Part shown: one piece after another, positions 26,985-35,196 of the stretch
Layout: each line of letters starts with the position of its first letter
Position numbering within the stretch: the stretch's first letter is position 1
DNA from: Salipiger marinus
GTDB taxonomy: Bacteria; Pseudomonadota; Alphaproteobacteria; Rhodobacterales; Rhodobacteraceae
Direction of reading: 5' to 3'
Assembly: GCF_900100085.1 (NCBI RefSeq)
Contig: NZ_FNEJ01000003.1
Span: 1 to 64,000 of the forward strand
Length of the DNA: 64,000 nucleotides
Notes under the pieces: generated by a model
The model's database searches: none
The model's input: the letters and a program-made list of their open reading frames with translations, nothing else
What the model was told of the DNA's origin: nothing
Position numbers and translations under genes: made by a program

Positions 26985-27625
26985 CCTCCCAGACCCGCGT
27001 CGTTGTTGTGGATGATCACCCGCTGGTGGCCGAAGGGATCGAGGCGATCCTCGAAAGCTACGACGACATCCAGGTTCTGGCCACGCTCTCCTCCGGCCAG
27101 CAGATGATCGACCGGCTGGACGATCTGGCCCCCGACGTGATCCTGATGGATCTCAACATGCCCGGGCTCAACGGGCTGTCGGCCACCGAGATGATCCTTG
27201 AACGCCGCCCGCAGACCCGCGTGCTGATGCTGTCGATGCATGACACTCCGGAATACATCTCCACCGCGCTCGGCCATGGCGCCATGGGCTATGTGCTGAA
27301 AGACGTGCCCACCGAAGAGATCAAGCGCGCCATCGACACGGTCATGGGCGGCGAGCGCTATCTCTGCACCGGCGCCGAAGGCGCGCTGGCGCCGATCCTC
27401 GCCGGCGGGCGCGAACAGCTGACCAACCGCGAACAGACCATCCTGCTGCAGCTGGCGCAGGGCAGGTCCAACAAGGAAGTGGCGCTGGTGCTCGACATCT
27501 CGGTTCGCACGGTCGAGACGCATCGCAAGAACATCAAGCGCAAGCTGGGCATCAGCTCTACCGCAGGCCTCACCCGCTACGCGCTGGAACATGGCGTGCT
27601 GCAGGGCACCGGCGTCAACAGCTGA
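26981..27625 (+). CDS. NarL/FixJ-family response regulator
   Basis: The cytoplasmic partner of the overlapping kinase; 214 residues. The receiver domain (about 5-120) has acidic residues in VVDDHP and phospho-acceptor D57 in VILMDLNMP, then a switch lysine in YVLKDV. The C-terminal LuxR-type helix-turn-helix has LTNREQTILLQLAQGRSNKEVA and SVRTVETHRKNIKRKL. The ATGA overlap with the kinase gene implies coupled translation. Its likely target is the divergent TRAP operon. Confidence 0.92.
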   Translation: MTSQTRVVVVDDHPLVAEGIEAILESYDDIQVLATLSSGQQMIDRLDDLAPDVILMDLNMPGLNGLSATEMILERRPQTRVLMLSMHDTPEYISTALGHGAMGYVLKDVPTEEIKRAIDTVMGGERYLCTGAEGALAPILAGGREQLTNREQTILLQLAQGRSNKEVALVLDISVRTVETHRKNIKRKLGISSTAGLTRYALEHGVLQGTGVNS

Positions 27626-27987
27626 GCCGCAGCCCTTTCCATCGGCTGCAAATATCCCGGGGGAAGCCGCGCGCCCCGCGCGGCTGGGGGCAGAGCCCCC
27701 GCCTGCCTCCCCTCCCCCCGTCACGCAGGGGCAGGAGCCTCCTCCCCCGGCCTGCTGCGCCTGCGGGATTGCGCGCGCAGCGCCTTCTTTGTCACCCCTG
27801 ACGGCACTTTCCGGCCCCGCCTGCACCATCCTTGCGCCCCAGAATGCCGTAAGTTTCAAAAATCTCGAGACTTGCGCAAGAAACGGAAAGAAAATGCCCC
27901 ATCCGCGCAGCTTTTCCGTCTCTTTCCCGGTTGACGCCCCCGACGGGCTTGCCTATGGTCCCGGCCACGCACAAGGAGTCCATACGG
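27626..27987. other. Intergenic region holding a composite repeat and the ilv promoter region
   Basis: No gene is supported between the response regulator stop and the ilv leader peptide. The left part (27648-27701) is copy 4 of the composite repeat; the right part, which is less GC-rich (from about 27845), presumably contains the ilv promoter. I could not fix convincing -35 and -10 boxes. Confidence 0.6.
27648..27701 (+). repeat. Composite intergenic repeat, copy 4
   Basis: AAATATCCCGGGGG followed by a strong GC hairpin AGCCGCGCG...CGCGCGGCT and a third module GGGGGCAGAGCCCCC. The leading TTCTTCTTGGC block is lost. It begins 22 bp after the response regulator stop, so it may end that transcript. 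Confidence 0.8.
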
Positions 27988-28035
27988 ATGCTACGGGTAA
28001 TTCTCATTGTAGGCGATTGGCGCATGGGCCGGTAA
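27988..28035 (+). CDS. ilv operon leader peptide (attenuator)
   Basis: A 15-codon reading frame, MLRVILIVGDWRMGR, too short for usual gene finding. Seven of the residues after Met-1 lie in the block L-R-V-I-L-I-V, of which six are branched-chain amino acids, and CTA and GTA are rare codons in this GC-rich genome. A good Shine-Dalgarno (AAGGAG) lies 10 bp upstream. It is followed by a terminator (28062-28088) and then the acetolactate synthase gene. By analogy with E. coli ilv leaders, ribosome stalling when Ile, Leu or Val is short should prevent terminator folding. Confidence 0.88.
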   Translation: MLRVILIVGDWRMGR

Positions 28036-28061
28036 ACGGAACCTTGAGGATCCCCCCATGC

Positions 28062-28088
28062 GCCCCCGACCGTCTCGGGGGCTTTTTT
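28062..28088 (+). terminator. ilv attenuator terminator
   Basis: GCCCCCGA and TCGGGGGC form an 8-bp perfect stem with a 5-nt loop, followed directly by TTTTTT. It lies 26 bp after the leader peptide stop and 41 bp before the ilvI start codon, the arrangement of a transcription attenuator. Confidence 0.9.
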
Positions 28089-28129
28089 ATGCGCAGATGA
28101 CTGGAATGACGTCAGGAACGGAGACCGCG

Positions 28130-29884
28130 ATGACACGTCAGATGACCGGAGCGAAAATGGTGGTTCAGGCCCTGAAGGATCAGGGTGTGGACACGGTATT
28201 CGGCTATCCCGGGGGCGCGGTGCTGCCGATCTATGACGAGATCTTTCAGCAGAACGACATCCGCCACATTCTCGTGCGCCATGAACAGGCCGCGATCCAT
28301 GCCGCAGAAGGCTATGCCCGCTCCACCGGCAAGCCCGGCGTGGCGCTGGTCACCTCCGGACCCGGCGCCACCAATGCCGTCACCGGCCTGACCGACGCGC
28401 TGATGGATTCGATCCCGCTGGTGGTGCTGTCGGGTCAGGTGCCGACCTTCATGATCGGCTCCGACGCCTTTCAGGAGGCCGACACGGTGGGCATCACCCG
28501 CCCCTGCACCAAGCATAACTGGCTGGTGCGGGATACCGTCAAGCTGTCCTCGGTGATCCATCAGGCCTTTCACGTCGCCACCTCGGGCCGCCCCGGTCCG
28601 GTGCTGGTCGACATCCCCAAGGACGTGCAGTTCGCCAGCGCCGACTACACGCCGAAGCCGCAGGCCCCCACCGGCCATTACCGCCCGCAGGTGAAGGGCG
28701 ACATGGAGACCATCACCCAGCTTGTCGAGGCGATCGAGACGGCGGAACGTCCGGTCTTCTACACCGGGGGCGGCGTGATCAATTCCGGCCCCGGCGCCAG
28801 CCAGCTGCTGCGCGAACTGGTGGAGGCCACGGGCTTTCCCATCACCTCCACCCTGATGGGGCTGGGCGCCTATCCCGCCTCCGGCCGGGCCTGGCTGGGC
28901 ATGCTTGGCATGCACGGGCTTTACGAGGCCAATCTGGCGATGCATGGCTGCGATCTGATGATCAACCTCGGCGCGCGGTTCGACGACCGCATCACCGGGC
29001 GGATCGACGCCTTCTCGCCGCGCTCGAAAAAGGCCCATGTGGACATCGACCCCTCCTCGATCAACAAGGTGATCAAGGCGGACATGCCCATCGTCGGCGA
29101 CATCGCCCATGTGCTGGAAGACGTGCTGAAAATCTGGAAGGCCCGCGGGCGCCGCGTCAACCGCGAGGCGCTGGCGCGCTGGTGGCAGCAGATCGAGGAA
29201 TGGCGGAAGGTCAAATGCCTGACCTACAAACCCTCCGAGACCACCATCAAGCCGCAATACGCGCTGCAGCGGCTCGAGGCCCTGACCAAGGACCGCGACC
29301 GTTACATCTGCACCGAGGTCGGCCAGCACCAGATGTGGGCGGCGCAGTTCCTTGGCTTCGAGGATCCGAACCGCTGGATGACCTCCGGCGGGCTCGGGAC
29401 CATGGGCTATGGCTTCCCCGCCTCCATCGGCGTGCAGGTGGCACATCCGCAGGCGCTGGTCATCAACGTGGCGGGCGAGGCGAGCTGGCTGATGAACATG
29501 CAGGAAATGGGCACGGCCATGCAGTTCCGCCTGCCGGTCAAGCAGTTCATCCTCAACAATGAACGTCTGGGCATGGTGCGCCAGTGGCAGCAGCTTCTGC
29601 ATGGCGAGCGCTATTCGCAGAGCTGGTCCGAAGCGCTGCCCGATTTTGTCAAGCTGGCCGAAGCCTTTGGCGCCAAGGGCATCCAATGCGCCGATCCTGC
29701 CGATCTGGATGACGCGATCATGGAAATGCTGGCCTATGACGGTCCGGTCATCTTCGACTGTCTGGTGGAAAAGCACGAGAACTGCTTCCCGATGATCCCG
29801 TCGGGCGAGCCGCATAACAAGATGCTTCTGGGCGATGCCAAGGCCACCAATGCGATCGCGGGCAAGGGTGCGGTGATGGTCTGA
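28130..29884 (+). CDS. ilvI: Acetolactate synthase large (catalytic) subunit
   Basis: Catalyses the first step of valine, leucine and isoleucine synthesis, joining pyruvate with pyruvate or 2-oxobutyrate using ThDP, FAD and Mg2+. The 584-residue protein has the ThDP glutamate in RHEQAAIHAAEGYAR, the GRPGPVLVDIPKDV motif, and the C-terminal ThDP-binding region. Here the canonical GDGSF reads GEASW (VAGEASWLMNMQEM), followed by NNERLGMVRQWQQ. The start MTRQMTGAKM at 28130 aligns with other large subunits; alternative ATGs lie up to 33 bp upstream. Attenuated by branched-chain amino acids (see leader). Followed by the small subunit gene. Confidence 0.95.
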   Translation: MTRQMTGAKMVVQALKDQGVDTVFGYPGGAVLPIYDEIFQQNDIRHILVRHEQAAIHAAEGYARSTGKPGVALVTSGPGATNAVTGLTDALMDSIPLVVLSGQVPTFMIGSDAFQEADTVGITRPCTKHNWLVRDTVKLSSVIHQAFHVATSGRPGPVLVDIPKDVQFASADYTPKPQAPTGHYRPQVKGDMETITQLVEAIETAERPVFYTGGGVINSGPGASQLLRELVEATGFPITSTLMGLGAYPASGRAWLGMLGMHGLYEANLAMHGCDLMINLGARFDDRITGRIDAFSPRSKKAHVDIDPSSINKVIKADMPIVGDIAHVLEDVLKIWKARGRRVNREALARWWQQIEEWRKVKCLTYKPSETTIKPQYALQRLEALTKDRDRYICTEVGQHQMWAAQFLGFEDPNRWMTSGGLGTMGYGFPASIGVQVAHPQALVINVAGEASWLMNMQEMGTAMQFRLPVKQFILNNERLGMVRQWQQLLHGERYSQSWSEALPDFVKLAEAFGAKGIQCADPADLDDAIMEMLAYDGPVIFDCLVEKHENCFPMIPSGEPHNKMLLGDAKATNAIAGKGAVMV

Positions 29885-29896
29885 CCCCTTTCCCCA

Positions 29897-29924
29897 GCGA
29901 GAATTTTCGGACGAAAATTCTCGC
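29897..29924. repeat. 28-bp palindrome, copy 1
   Basis: GCGAGAATTTTCG, two bases (GA), CGAAAATTCTCGC: a perfect 13-bp inverted repeat. It forms a stable hairpin in the mRNA 12 bp after the ilvI stop codon. An almost identical copy follows 15 bp later. Confidence 0.9.
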
Positions 29925-29939
29925 GCCCCCCTGCCCCCC

Positions 29940-29967
29940 GCGAGAATTTTCGGATGAAAATTCTCGC
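29940..29967. repeat. 28-bp palindrome, copy 2
   Basis: The same 28 bp as copy 1 with one C-to-T change in the second arm. It ends 22 bp before the ilvN start codon. The pair could fold as two hairpins or pair with each other into a longer structure, and so affect ilvN expression relative to ilvI. Confidence 0.9.
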
Positions 29968-29989
29968 TCATGACCGGAAAGGACCGCAG

Positions 29990-30553
29990 ATGTCGCCTCT
30001 GCAGATCAAGAAGGGCTCGAACAAGCATTCGGCCTATAACCTTCGCCCCACCTTCTCCGACGTTCAGGAGACCCACACCATCACCGTGCTGGTGGAAAAT
30101 GAACCCGGGGTTCTGGCCCGGGTCATAGGGCTGTTTTCGGGACGGGGTTACAATATCGACAGCCTGACCGTGGCAGAGGTCGACCACGAGGGTCATCTGT
30201 CGCGCATCACCATCGTGACGACCGGCACCCCGCAGGTCATCGAACAGATCAAGGCGCAGCTGACCCGGATCGTGTCAGTGCACGAGGTCCACGACCTGAC
30301 CGCCGAAGGCAGTTCGGTGGAGCGGGAACTGGCGCTGCTGAAAGTGGCCGGAACCGGCGACAAACGTGTGGAGGCGCTGCGCCTGGCCGACATCTTTCGC
30401 GCCCATGTGGTGGACAGCACGCTGGAAAGCTTCGTCTTCCAGCTGACCGGAACCCCGGACAAGATCGACGCCTTTGCCGATCTCATGCGCCCGCTCGGTC
30501 TGGTTCAGGTGGCGCGCACCGGCGTGGCGGCGCTGAGCCGCGGCAAGGGCTGA
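29990..30553 (+). CDS. ilvN: Acetolactate synthase small (regulatory) subunit
   Basis: Confers full activity and feedback inhibition by valine on the large subunit. The 187-residue product has an N-terminal ACT domain (ETHTITVLVENEPGVLARVIGLFSGRGYNIDSL) and a conserved C-terminal domain (LLKVAGTGDKRVEALRLADIFRAHVVD). Start ATG at 29990 with AAAGGACC upstream; an in-frame ATG 36 bp earlier lies inside the palindrome. Followed by a strong terminator. Confidence 0.95.
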   Translation: MSPLQIKKGSNKHSAYNLRPTFSDVQETHTITVLVENEPGVLARVIGLFSGRGYNIDSLTVAEVDHEGHLSRITIVTTGTPQVIEQIKAQLTRIVSVHEVHDLTAEGSSVERELALLKVAGTGDKRVEALRLADIFRAHVVDSTLESFVFQLTGTPDKIDAFADLMRPLGLVQVARTGVAALSRGKG

Positions 30554-30583
30554 GCCGACCTCCGGATCCCGGACAGGACAGAA

Positions 30584-30610
30584 AGGACCGCCTCGGCGGT
30601 CCTTTGCGTT
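30584..30610 (+). terminator. Terminator of the ilvIN operon
   Basis: AGGACCGCC and GGCGGTCCT form a 9-bp stem with a TC loop (30584-30603), followed by TTGCGTTT. It closes the operon 31 bp after the ilvN stop. Confidence 0.75.
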
Positions 30611-30637
30611 TCCGGGCGACGGATCTCAGGCGATCGA

Positions 30638-30985
30638 TCAGACGGAAAGCGGCGCCCGGCGGCGCGCAGGGAAAGCCAGCACTGTCGTGCCCCGGTCGCG
30701 GGCGTCCGAAGGCCGCGAGACAGCGCCGCGCGCTGTCTTGAGCCGCCCGGCAAGCCCGGCAAAATGCTGCTGCATCACCCGTTCGGGATTGCGCACATAG
30801 CGCAGATTGCGGTCCTGCATCAGTTCGAACTGGATCAGGTCGCCCGCGTCAAGACAGGGCCCCTCGTGCTGAGGGGAGCCGGTGTCATGCCAATAGGCAA
30901 GATCTCCATGGTCTTCGCACCACACCACAGCCTGGTTATCGGTTTGGTCGGCCCAGAGCACGACCCCGTACATCTTGCGTGACAT
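30638..30985 (-). CDS. Conserved hypothetical protein, 115 aa
   Basis: A small soluble protein whose N-terminal part (MYGVVLWADQTDNQAVVWCEDHGDLAYW) resembles a small beta-barrel such as a cold-shock-like fold, but I cannot name the family. The middle part reads LDAGDLIQFELMQDRNLRYVRNPERV; the C-terminus is basic (ARRRAPLSV). It is divergent from the XRE regulator with a 231-bp gap containing several repeated TGACGC-type sites, which suggests shared regulation. Function unknown. Confidence 0.7.
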   Translation of the reverse strand: MSRKMYGVVLWADQTDNQAVVWCEDHGDLAYWHDTGSPQHEGPCLDAGDLIQFELMQDRNLRYVRNPERVMQQHFAGLAGRLKTARGAVSRPSDARDRGTTVLAFPARRRAPLSV

Positions 30986-31216
30986 GGCGACACCCTTAAC
31001 GCTCGTTCATTACATCAGCGTGACGCAAATCAAAAGCGTCGCACATCAGGGTAAACGTGACGACCACTTGCATTTTGTGACGCTTTAAGTAAACCCTGTC
31101 GCGATATCGCATCACATATGATGCCAATACGCATCAGTTGAGATACGGATAGTGAGGACAAGACGGTGGATGGCGGTTTTCCCGACCGGATGGGCGTGCA
31201 AAAGAGAAGAAAAGTC
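30986..31216. promoter_or_regulatory. Divergent regulatory region with repeated TGACG/CGTCA-type words
   Basis: An AT-richer stretch between the divergent hypothetical and XRE genes. It contains GACGC...GCGTC (31022-31040), several GTGACG words, and the loosely inverted CAGGGTAAAC/GTAAACCCTG pair (31047-31056 and 31088-31097). This resembles the region an autoregulated XRE repressor would bind. No promoter boxes are fixed. Confidence 0.35.
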
Positions 31217-32035
31217 ATGGCCAAAGAAGGTAATGCTGCGGAGGCGCAGCTAAGCCCGGCAGAGCTGCGGGGCGTGTTTGGCGCGAATCTGCGTCGCCTG
31301 GGTCAGGATGCGGCCTCGATTTCGGCCTTGTGCCGCGACCTTGGAATCAACCGCACGCAGTTCAACCGCTATCTGGCCGGAGAGAGCTTCCCCCGCCCCG
31401 ATGTGCTGCACCGGATCTGCCGCTTTTTTGGCGTTGATGCGCGCATCCTGCTGGAGCCGGTGACGCATATCCGCGACACCCCCCGCGACCTGCTGCGCCA
31501 CCCCTTCATCGCGAACTATGTCGGCGCGGGCATGATGGGGCTCTCCGAAGAGGAATTCCCCTCGGGTTTCTACCGCTTTTCCCGCGCCGCGTTCTCCGAG
31601 GAAGAGCGTTTCGTGGTCGGGCTCGTGCACATCACCCGGCGCGACGGCTTCACCTTCCTGCGCGGCTTCGAGCCGAAGGAAGCGATGTCGATGCATGACC
31701 TGCCCACCGATCCCGCCTCGCGCGAGTTCCGCGGCTTTGTCATGCCGCAGGCCGAGGGTATCGCGGCCATGGTCAGCCGCAACGGGGCGGTGACCACCTC
31801 GTTCAACTACCTGTCGCGGGCGGCGGCGCTCGCCAACCATTTCTGGGTCGGCTACACCGTGCGCACCACGCCCGAAAACCCCTCGGGGCGGCGGGCGGCG
31901 CGGCTGGTCTATGAATTTCTGGGCCATGACACGCATAAGGTGCTGGCCGCCGCGCGCAGCACGGGCTACCGCACGGCGTCGGAACTGGTGCCCTTCCACC
32001 GCCAGCAGCTGCGGGTGAACGACCCGTTCCGCTGA
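31217..32035 (+). CDS. XRE-family transcriptional regulator
   Basis: A 272-residue protein with an N-terminal helix-turn-helix (about 14-70: LRGVFGANLRRLG, ISALCRDLGINRTQFNRYLAGESFPRPDVLHRICRFF). The remaining 190 residues are an uncharacterised effector or dimerisation region containing FYRFSRAAFSEEERFVVGLVHI and an N-HF-W-V-G-Y-T-V-R motif. The start MAKEGN has AGAGAAGAAAAG upstream; a GTG at 31166 would add 17 residues. The ligand and regulon are unknown; the divergent gene is a candidate target. Its stop lies 4 bp from the convergent DUF2189 gene's stop. Confidence 0.85.
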   Translation: MAKEGNAAEAQLSPAELRGVFGANLRRLGQDAASISALCRDLGINRTQFNRYLAGESFPRPDVLHRICRFFGVDARILLEPVTHIRDTPRDLLRHPFIANYVGAGMMGLSEEEFPSGFYRFSRAAFSEEERFVVGLVHITRRDGFTFLRGFEPKEAMSMHDLPTDPASREFRGFVMPQAEGIAAMVSRNGAVTTSFNYLSRAAALANHFWVGYTVRTTPENPSGRRAARLVYEFLGHDTHKVLAAARSTGYRTASELVPFHRQQLRVNDPFR

Positions 32036-32039
32036 CCGC

Positions 32040-32819
32040 TCAGGCCGGATCAGCGCCCCGCAGCAGGGCGTAAAGGTGCCACGAGGCATGGCCCAGCCAT
32101 GGCAGTACCAGAAACAGGCCCAGAAAGCCCGGCAGCAGCGCCAGAAAGGTCAGCCCGGCCAGAAGCGCGCCCCAGGCCAACATCAGCACCGGATGGGCCA
32201 GCACATACTGGACCGACACGATCATCGCGGTGACAAAATCCACCTCGCGGTCAAGCAGCAGCGGCAGCGCCAGCACGGTGATCGTGTAAAGCAGCACGGC
32301 GAAGCCTGCCCCCACCAGCGTGCCGGTGCCCAGCATCATCAGCCCGTTCACGCTTAGAAACACCTCCGGGCTGCTGCTGATATTGGTCATCGGCGCAAGC
32401 CCCAGAAACAGGGCAAAGATCATGTGGCCCAGAAAGAACCAGAACAGGAAGACCAGCACCATCACCGCACAGAGCGAAGGCAGCTGCCGCTGCGACTGCC
32501 GCAGGATCACGCCGAAGACCTGCCGCCACCCCGGCGCCTCGCCCCGGGCCAGACGGCGCGAGATCTCGTAGAACCCGACCGCCGCGAAGGGGCCGACCAG
32601 CGGAAAGCCCACCGCCGCCAGCACCAGCCAGAAGCTTTGCCCGGTGGCCCGCGTGATCCAGCTTAGCGCCAGCCCCGCCGCCACATAGACCCCGGCAAGA
32701 ACCAGCGCAAAGCGCTTGGCACGGCGCAGATCCCGCCAGCCAAGCGCCAGTGCCGCGCGCAGCGTGGCAAGGCGCACCGGTGCAAATTCCGGCACGCCAG
32801 ATGCGGGGATGTCCGACAT
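32040..32819 (-). CDS. DUF2189 integral membrane protein
   Basis: A 259-residue inner-membrane protein with about six hydrophobic spans (for example SFWLVLAAVGFPLVGPFAAVGF and LPSLCAVMVLVFLFWFFLGHMIFALFLGL) and the N-terminal amphipathic segment LRAALALGWRDLRRAKRFA typical of DUF2189. Strong ribosome-binding site GGAGGAGGAGG. Members have no known function; in some genomes they lie near cytochrome oxidase genes. Here the neighbour is prfB, 16 bp further left of the convergent pair. Confidence 0.85.
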   Translation of the reverse strand: MSDIPASGVPEFAPVRLATLRAALALGWRDLRRAKRFALVLAGVYVAAGLALSWITRATGQSFWLVLAAVGFPLVGPFAAVGFYEISRRLARGEAPGWRQVFGVILRQSQRQLPSLCAVMVLVFLFWFFLGHMIFALFLGLAPMTNISSSPEVFLSVNGLMMLGTGTLVGAGFAVLLYTITVLALPLLLDREVDFVTAMIVSVQYVLAHPVLMLAWGALLAGLTFLALLPGFLGLFLVLPWLGHASWHLYALLRGADPA

Positions 32820-32891
32820 GATGCCTCCTCCTCCTGTCCCGCGGGCATCTAAGCCGCGGTCAGGGCGAGAGGGCAAGCGGGATGCGCGGCC

Positions 32892-34016
32892 TCAGTCCTC
32901 GCCGCGCGCATCGGCGCGGGATTTGCCCGCCACGTTCTGCGCCAGCGTGGCGGCCATGAACTGGTCCAGATCGCCGTCGAGCACGCCCTGCGTGTCAGAG
33001 GTTTCCACCCCGGTGCGCAGATCCTTCACCATCTGGTAGGGCTGCAGCACATAGGACCGGATCTGGTTGCCCCAGCCCGCATCGCCCTTGGCCTCGTGGG
33101 CGGCGTTGATCTCGGCGTTCCGGCGGTCCAGCTCCATCTGGTAAAGCCGCGATTTCAGCGCCTTCATGGCGATGTCGCGGTTCTGATGCTGCGACTTTTC
33201 CGAACTGGTGACGACGATGCCGGTGGGAATATGGGTGATGCGCACCGCGGAATCGGTGGTGTTCACGTGCTGCCCGCCCGCGCCCGACGACCGGTAGGTG
33301 TCCACCCGGATGTCGCTGGGATTGACGTCGATCTCGATATTGTCATCGACCACCGGATAGACCCAGACCGAGGCAAAGGACGTCTCGCGCGTGCCCTTGC
33401 CAAAGGGCGAGATCCGCACCAGCCGGTGCACGCCCGATTCCGATTTCAGCCAGCCATAGGCGTTGAGGCCGGAAATCTTGTAGCCCACCGACTTGATGCC
33501 CGCCTCGGCACCCGCTTCCTCGGACTGCAGTTCCACCTCGTAGCCGCGCTTTTCCGCCCAGCGGACGAACATCCGCTGCAGCATCTCGGCCCAGTCGCAG
33601 GCCTCGGTGCCGCCCGCGCCCGCGTTGATCTCAAGGAAGGTGTCATTGGCGTCGGCCTCGCCGTCCAGCAGCGCCTCCAGCTCTTTCTTGGCGGCGCGCT
33701 CGGCAAGCTGCTTCAGCGCGGCTTCGGCCTCGGCCACCACGGCGGCGTCGTCTTCCATCTCGCCCAGTTCGATCAGATCGACGCCGTCCTGCAGATCCTG
33801 CTTGATGGAGCGATAGGTTTCCATCGCATCGACCAGCATCTGCCGGTCGCGCATCAGCTTCTGCGCGGCGGTCGGATCGTTCCACAGGTTCGGATCCTCG
33901 ACCCGCGCGTTGAATTCTTCCAGCCGGTAGGGCGCGGTCTCCCAGTCCAGCCGCTGGGCCAGCAGGTCGAGCGATTTCTCGATCTTGTCGACGGTTTTCT
34001 GGGTCTCGGCGCGCAT
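32892..34016 (-). CDS. prfB: Peptide chain release factor 2
   Basis: RF2 recognises UGA and UAA stop codons and triggers peptide release. The 374-residue product has the tripeptide anticodon SPF (in [15 protein letters not shown]), the catalytic GGQ in [16 protein letters not shown], and the N-terminal coiled domain. The reading frame is continuous from [15 protein letters not shown]: there is no in-frame UGA and no programmed frameshift, unlike E. coli prfB, so autoregulation by frameshifting is absent. The start at 34016 is chosen because the protein then begins as other RF2 do. It is divergent from alr. Confidence 0.95.
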   Translation of the reverse strand: MRAETQKTVDKIEKSLDLLAQRLDWETAPYRLEEFNARVEDPNLWNDPTAAQKLMRDRQMLVDAMETYRSIKQDLQDGVDLIELGEMEDDAAVVAEAEAALKQLAERAAKKELEALLDGEADANDTFLEINAGAGGTEACDWAEMLQRMFVRWAEKRGYEVELQSEEAGAEAGIKSVGYKISGLNAYGWLKSESGVHRLVRISPFGKGTRETSFASVWVYPVVDDNIEIDVNPSDIRVDTYRSSGAGGQHVNTTDSAVRITHIPTGIVVTSSEKSQHQNRDIAMKALKSRLYQMELDRRNAEINAAHEAKGDAGWGNQIRSYVLQPYQMVKDLRTGVETSDTQGVLDGDLDQFMAATLAQNVAGKSRADARGED

Positions 34017-34158
34017 GGGTGTTCCCGGATTTCCTGAGAGTGATCCGGGGGACATAAACCAGCACCCCGCCCCCTTCAAGCGCGGCAAGCCCGCGCAGCG
34101 GCGCTTGCGCGCGCTTTCCCCCTTGACGCCCCGCCCCCCGGACGCAATCAGTCGCGCC

Positions 34159-35196
34159 ATGGCACAGGCACAGCTTACCATCGATCTTGACGCAATCCGC
34201 GCCAACTGGCGCGCTCTCGCCGCGCGCGGCACCGCCGAGGCGGGCGCCGTGGTGAAGGCGAACTGCTATGGGCTGGGCGCGGACCGCGTGGCCCCCATGC
34301 TGGCGCGCGAAGGCGTGCGCCGGTTCTTCGTGGCCACCACCGAGGAAGGGGCAAGCTTGCGCCACATCCTTGGCGCCGGGCCAGAGATCAACGTCTTCTC
34401 CGGCCATATGACCGGCGATGCCGCCCTGCTGCGCGATGCGCATCTGACGCCGATGATCAATTCCATCGACCAGATGCTGCGCCATGTCGAGGCGCTGCCC
34501 GGCCATCCCTTCGGCATCCAGCTGGACAGCGGCATGAACCGGCTGGGCATGGAACCGGCGGAATGGTCGGCGCTGCGCGACATCGCGCTGGCGCAGAACC
34601 CGCGTCTGGTCATGTCGCATCTGGCCTGCGCCGATGAGCCCGATCACGGCATGAACGCCTTCCAGCTGCGCACCTTCCGCGAGATGACCGACGGCATCGA
34701 GGCGCCGCGCTCGCTGGCGGCGACGGGCGGCATCCTGCTGGGCGAGGCCTATCATTTCGACGTCACCCGCCCCGGCATCGGGCTTTATGGCGGGCTGCCC
34801 TTTGCGGCGGCGCAGCGGGTGGTGGCGCTGGACATCCCGATCATTCAGGTGCGCGACGTGACGGCGGGCGAATCCGTGGGCTATGGCAATGCCTTCGTGG
34901 CGCGGATGCCGATGAAGGTCGCCACCATCGCCGCCGGCTATGCCGATGGCCTGATCCGCGCGCTGGCGCCCAAGACCCATCTCTGGGCGGGCGACACCCG
35001 CTGCAAGCTTCTGGGCCGCATCAGCATGGATCTGATCACCGTCGATGTCAGCGCGGTGCGCGAAATGCCCGCCACGCTGGAACTGCTTGGCCCGCATCAG
35101 GGCGTGGACCAGCTTGCCGATCACATCAACTCCATCGGCTACGAGATCCTGACCTCGCTCGGCTCCCGCTACGCGCGGCGCTATCTCGGCGGATGA
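34159..35196 (+). CDS. alr: Alanine racemase
   Basis: A PLP enzyme that converts L- to D-alanine for peptidoglycan. The 345-residue product shows the PLP-binding lysine in [10 protein letters not shown] (K near residue 35), the second catalytic Tyr region of [13 protein letters not shown] and the GYADGL motif, and is of normal length. The gene's stop overlaps the next start (ATGA), the first of three such overlaps, so alr is translated with an MlaEF-type transporter. Start ATG at 34159 has no strong Shine-Dalgarno but fits the family alignment. Confidence 0.95.
   Translation: MAQAQLTIDLDAIRANWRALAARGTAEAGAVVKANCYGLGADRVAPMLAREGVRRFFVATTEEGASLRHILGAGPEINVFSGHMTGDAALLRDAHLTPMINSIDQMLRHVEALPGHPFGIQLDSGMNRLGMEPAEWSALRDIALAQNPRLVMSHLACADEPDHGMNAFQLRTFREMTDGIEAPRSLAATGGILLGEAYHFDVTRPGIGLYGGLPFAAAQRVVALDIPIIQVRDVTAGESVGYGNAFVARMPMKVATIAAGYADGLIRALAPKTHLWAGDTRCKLLGRISMDLITVDVSAVREMPATLELLGPHQGVDQLADHINSIGYEILTSLGSRYARRYLGG

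Noticed and set aside
28130-29884. Frameshift or broken ThDP motif suggesting a pseudogene
   Set aside because: The rest of the enzyme is intact and the GEASW variant seems shared by the lineage.
32892-34016. Programmed frameshift in prfB
   Set aside because: The reading frame is continuous and has no in-frame TGA in the early codons.
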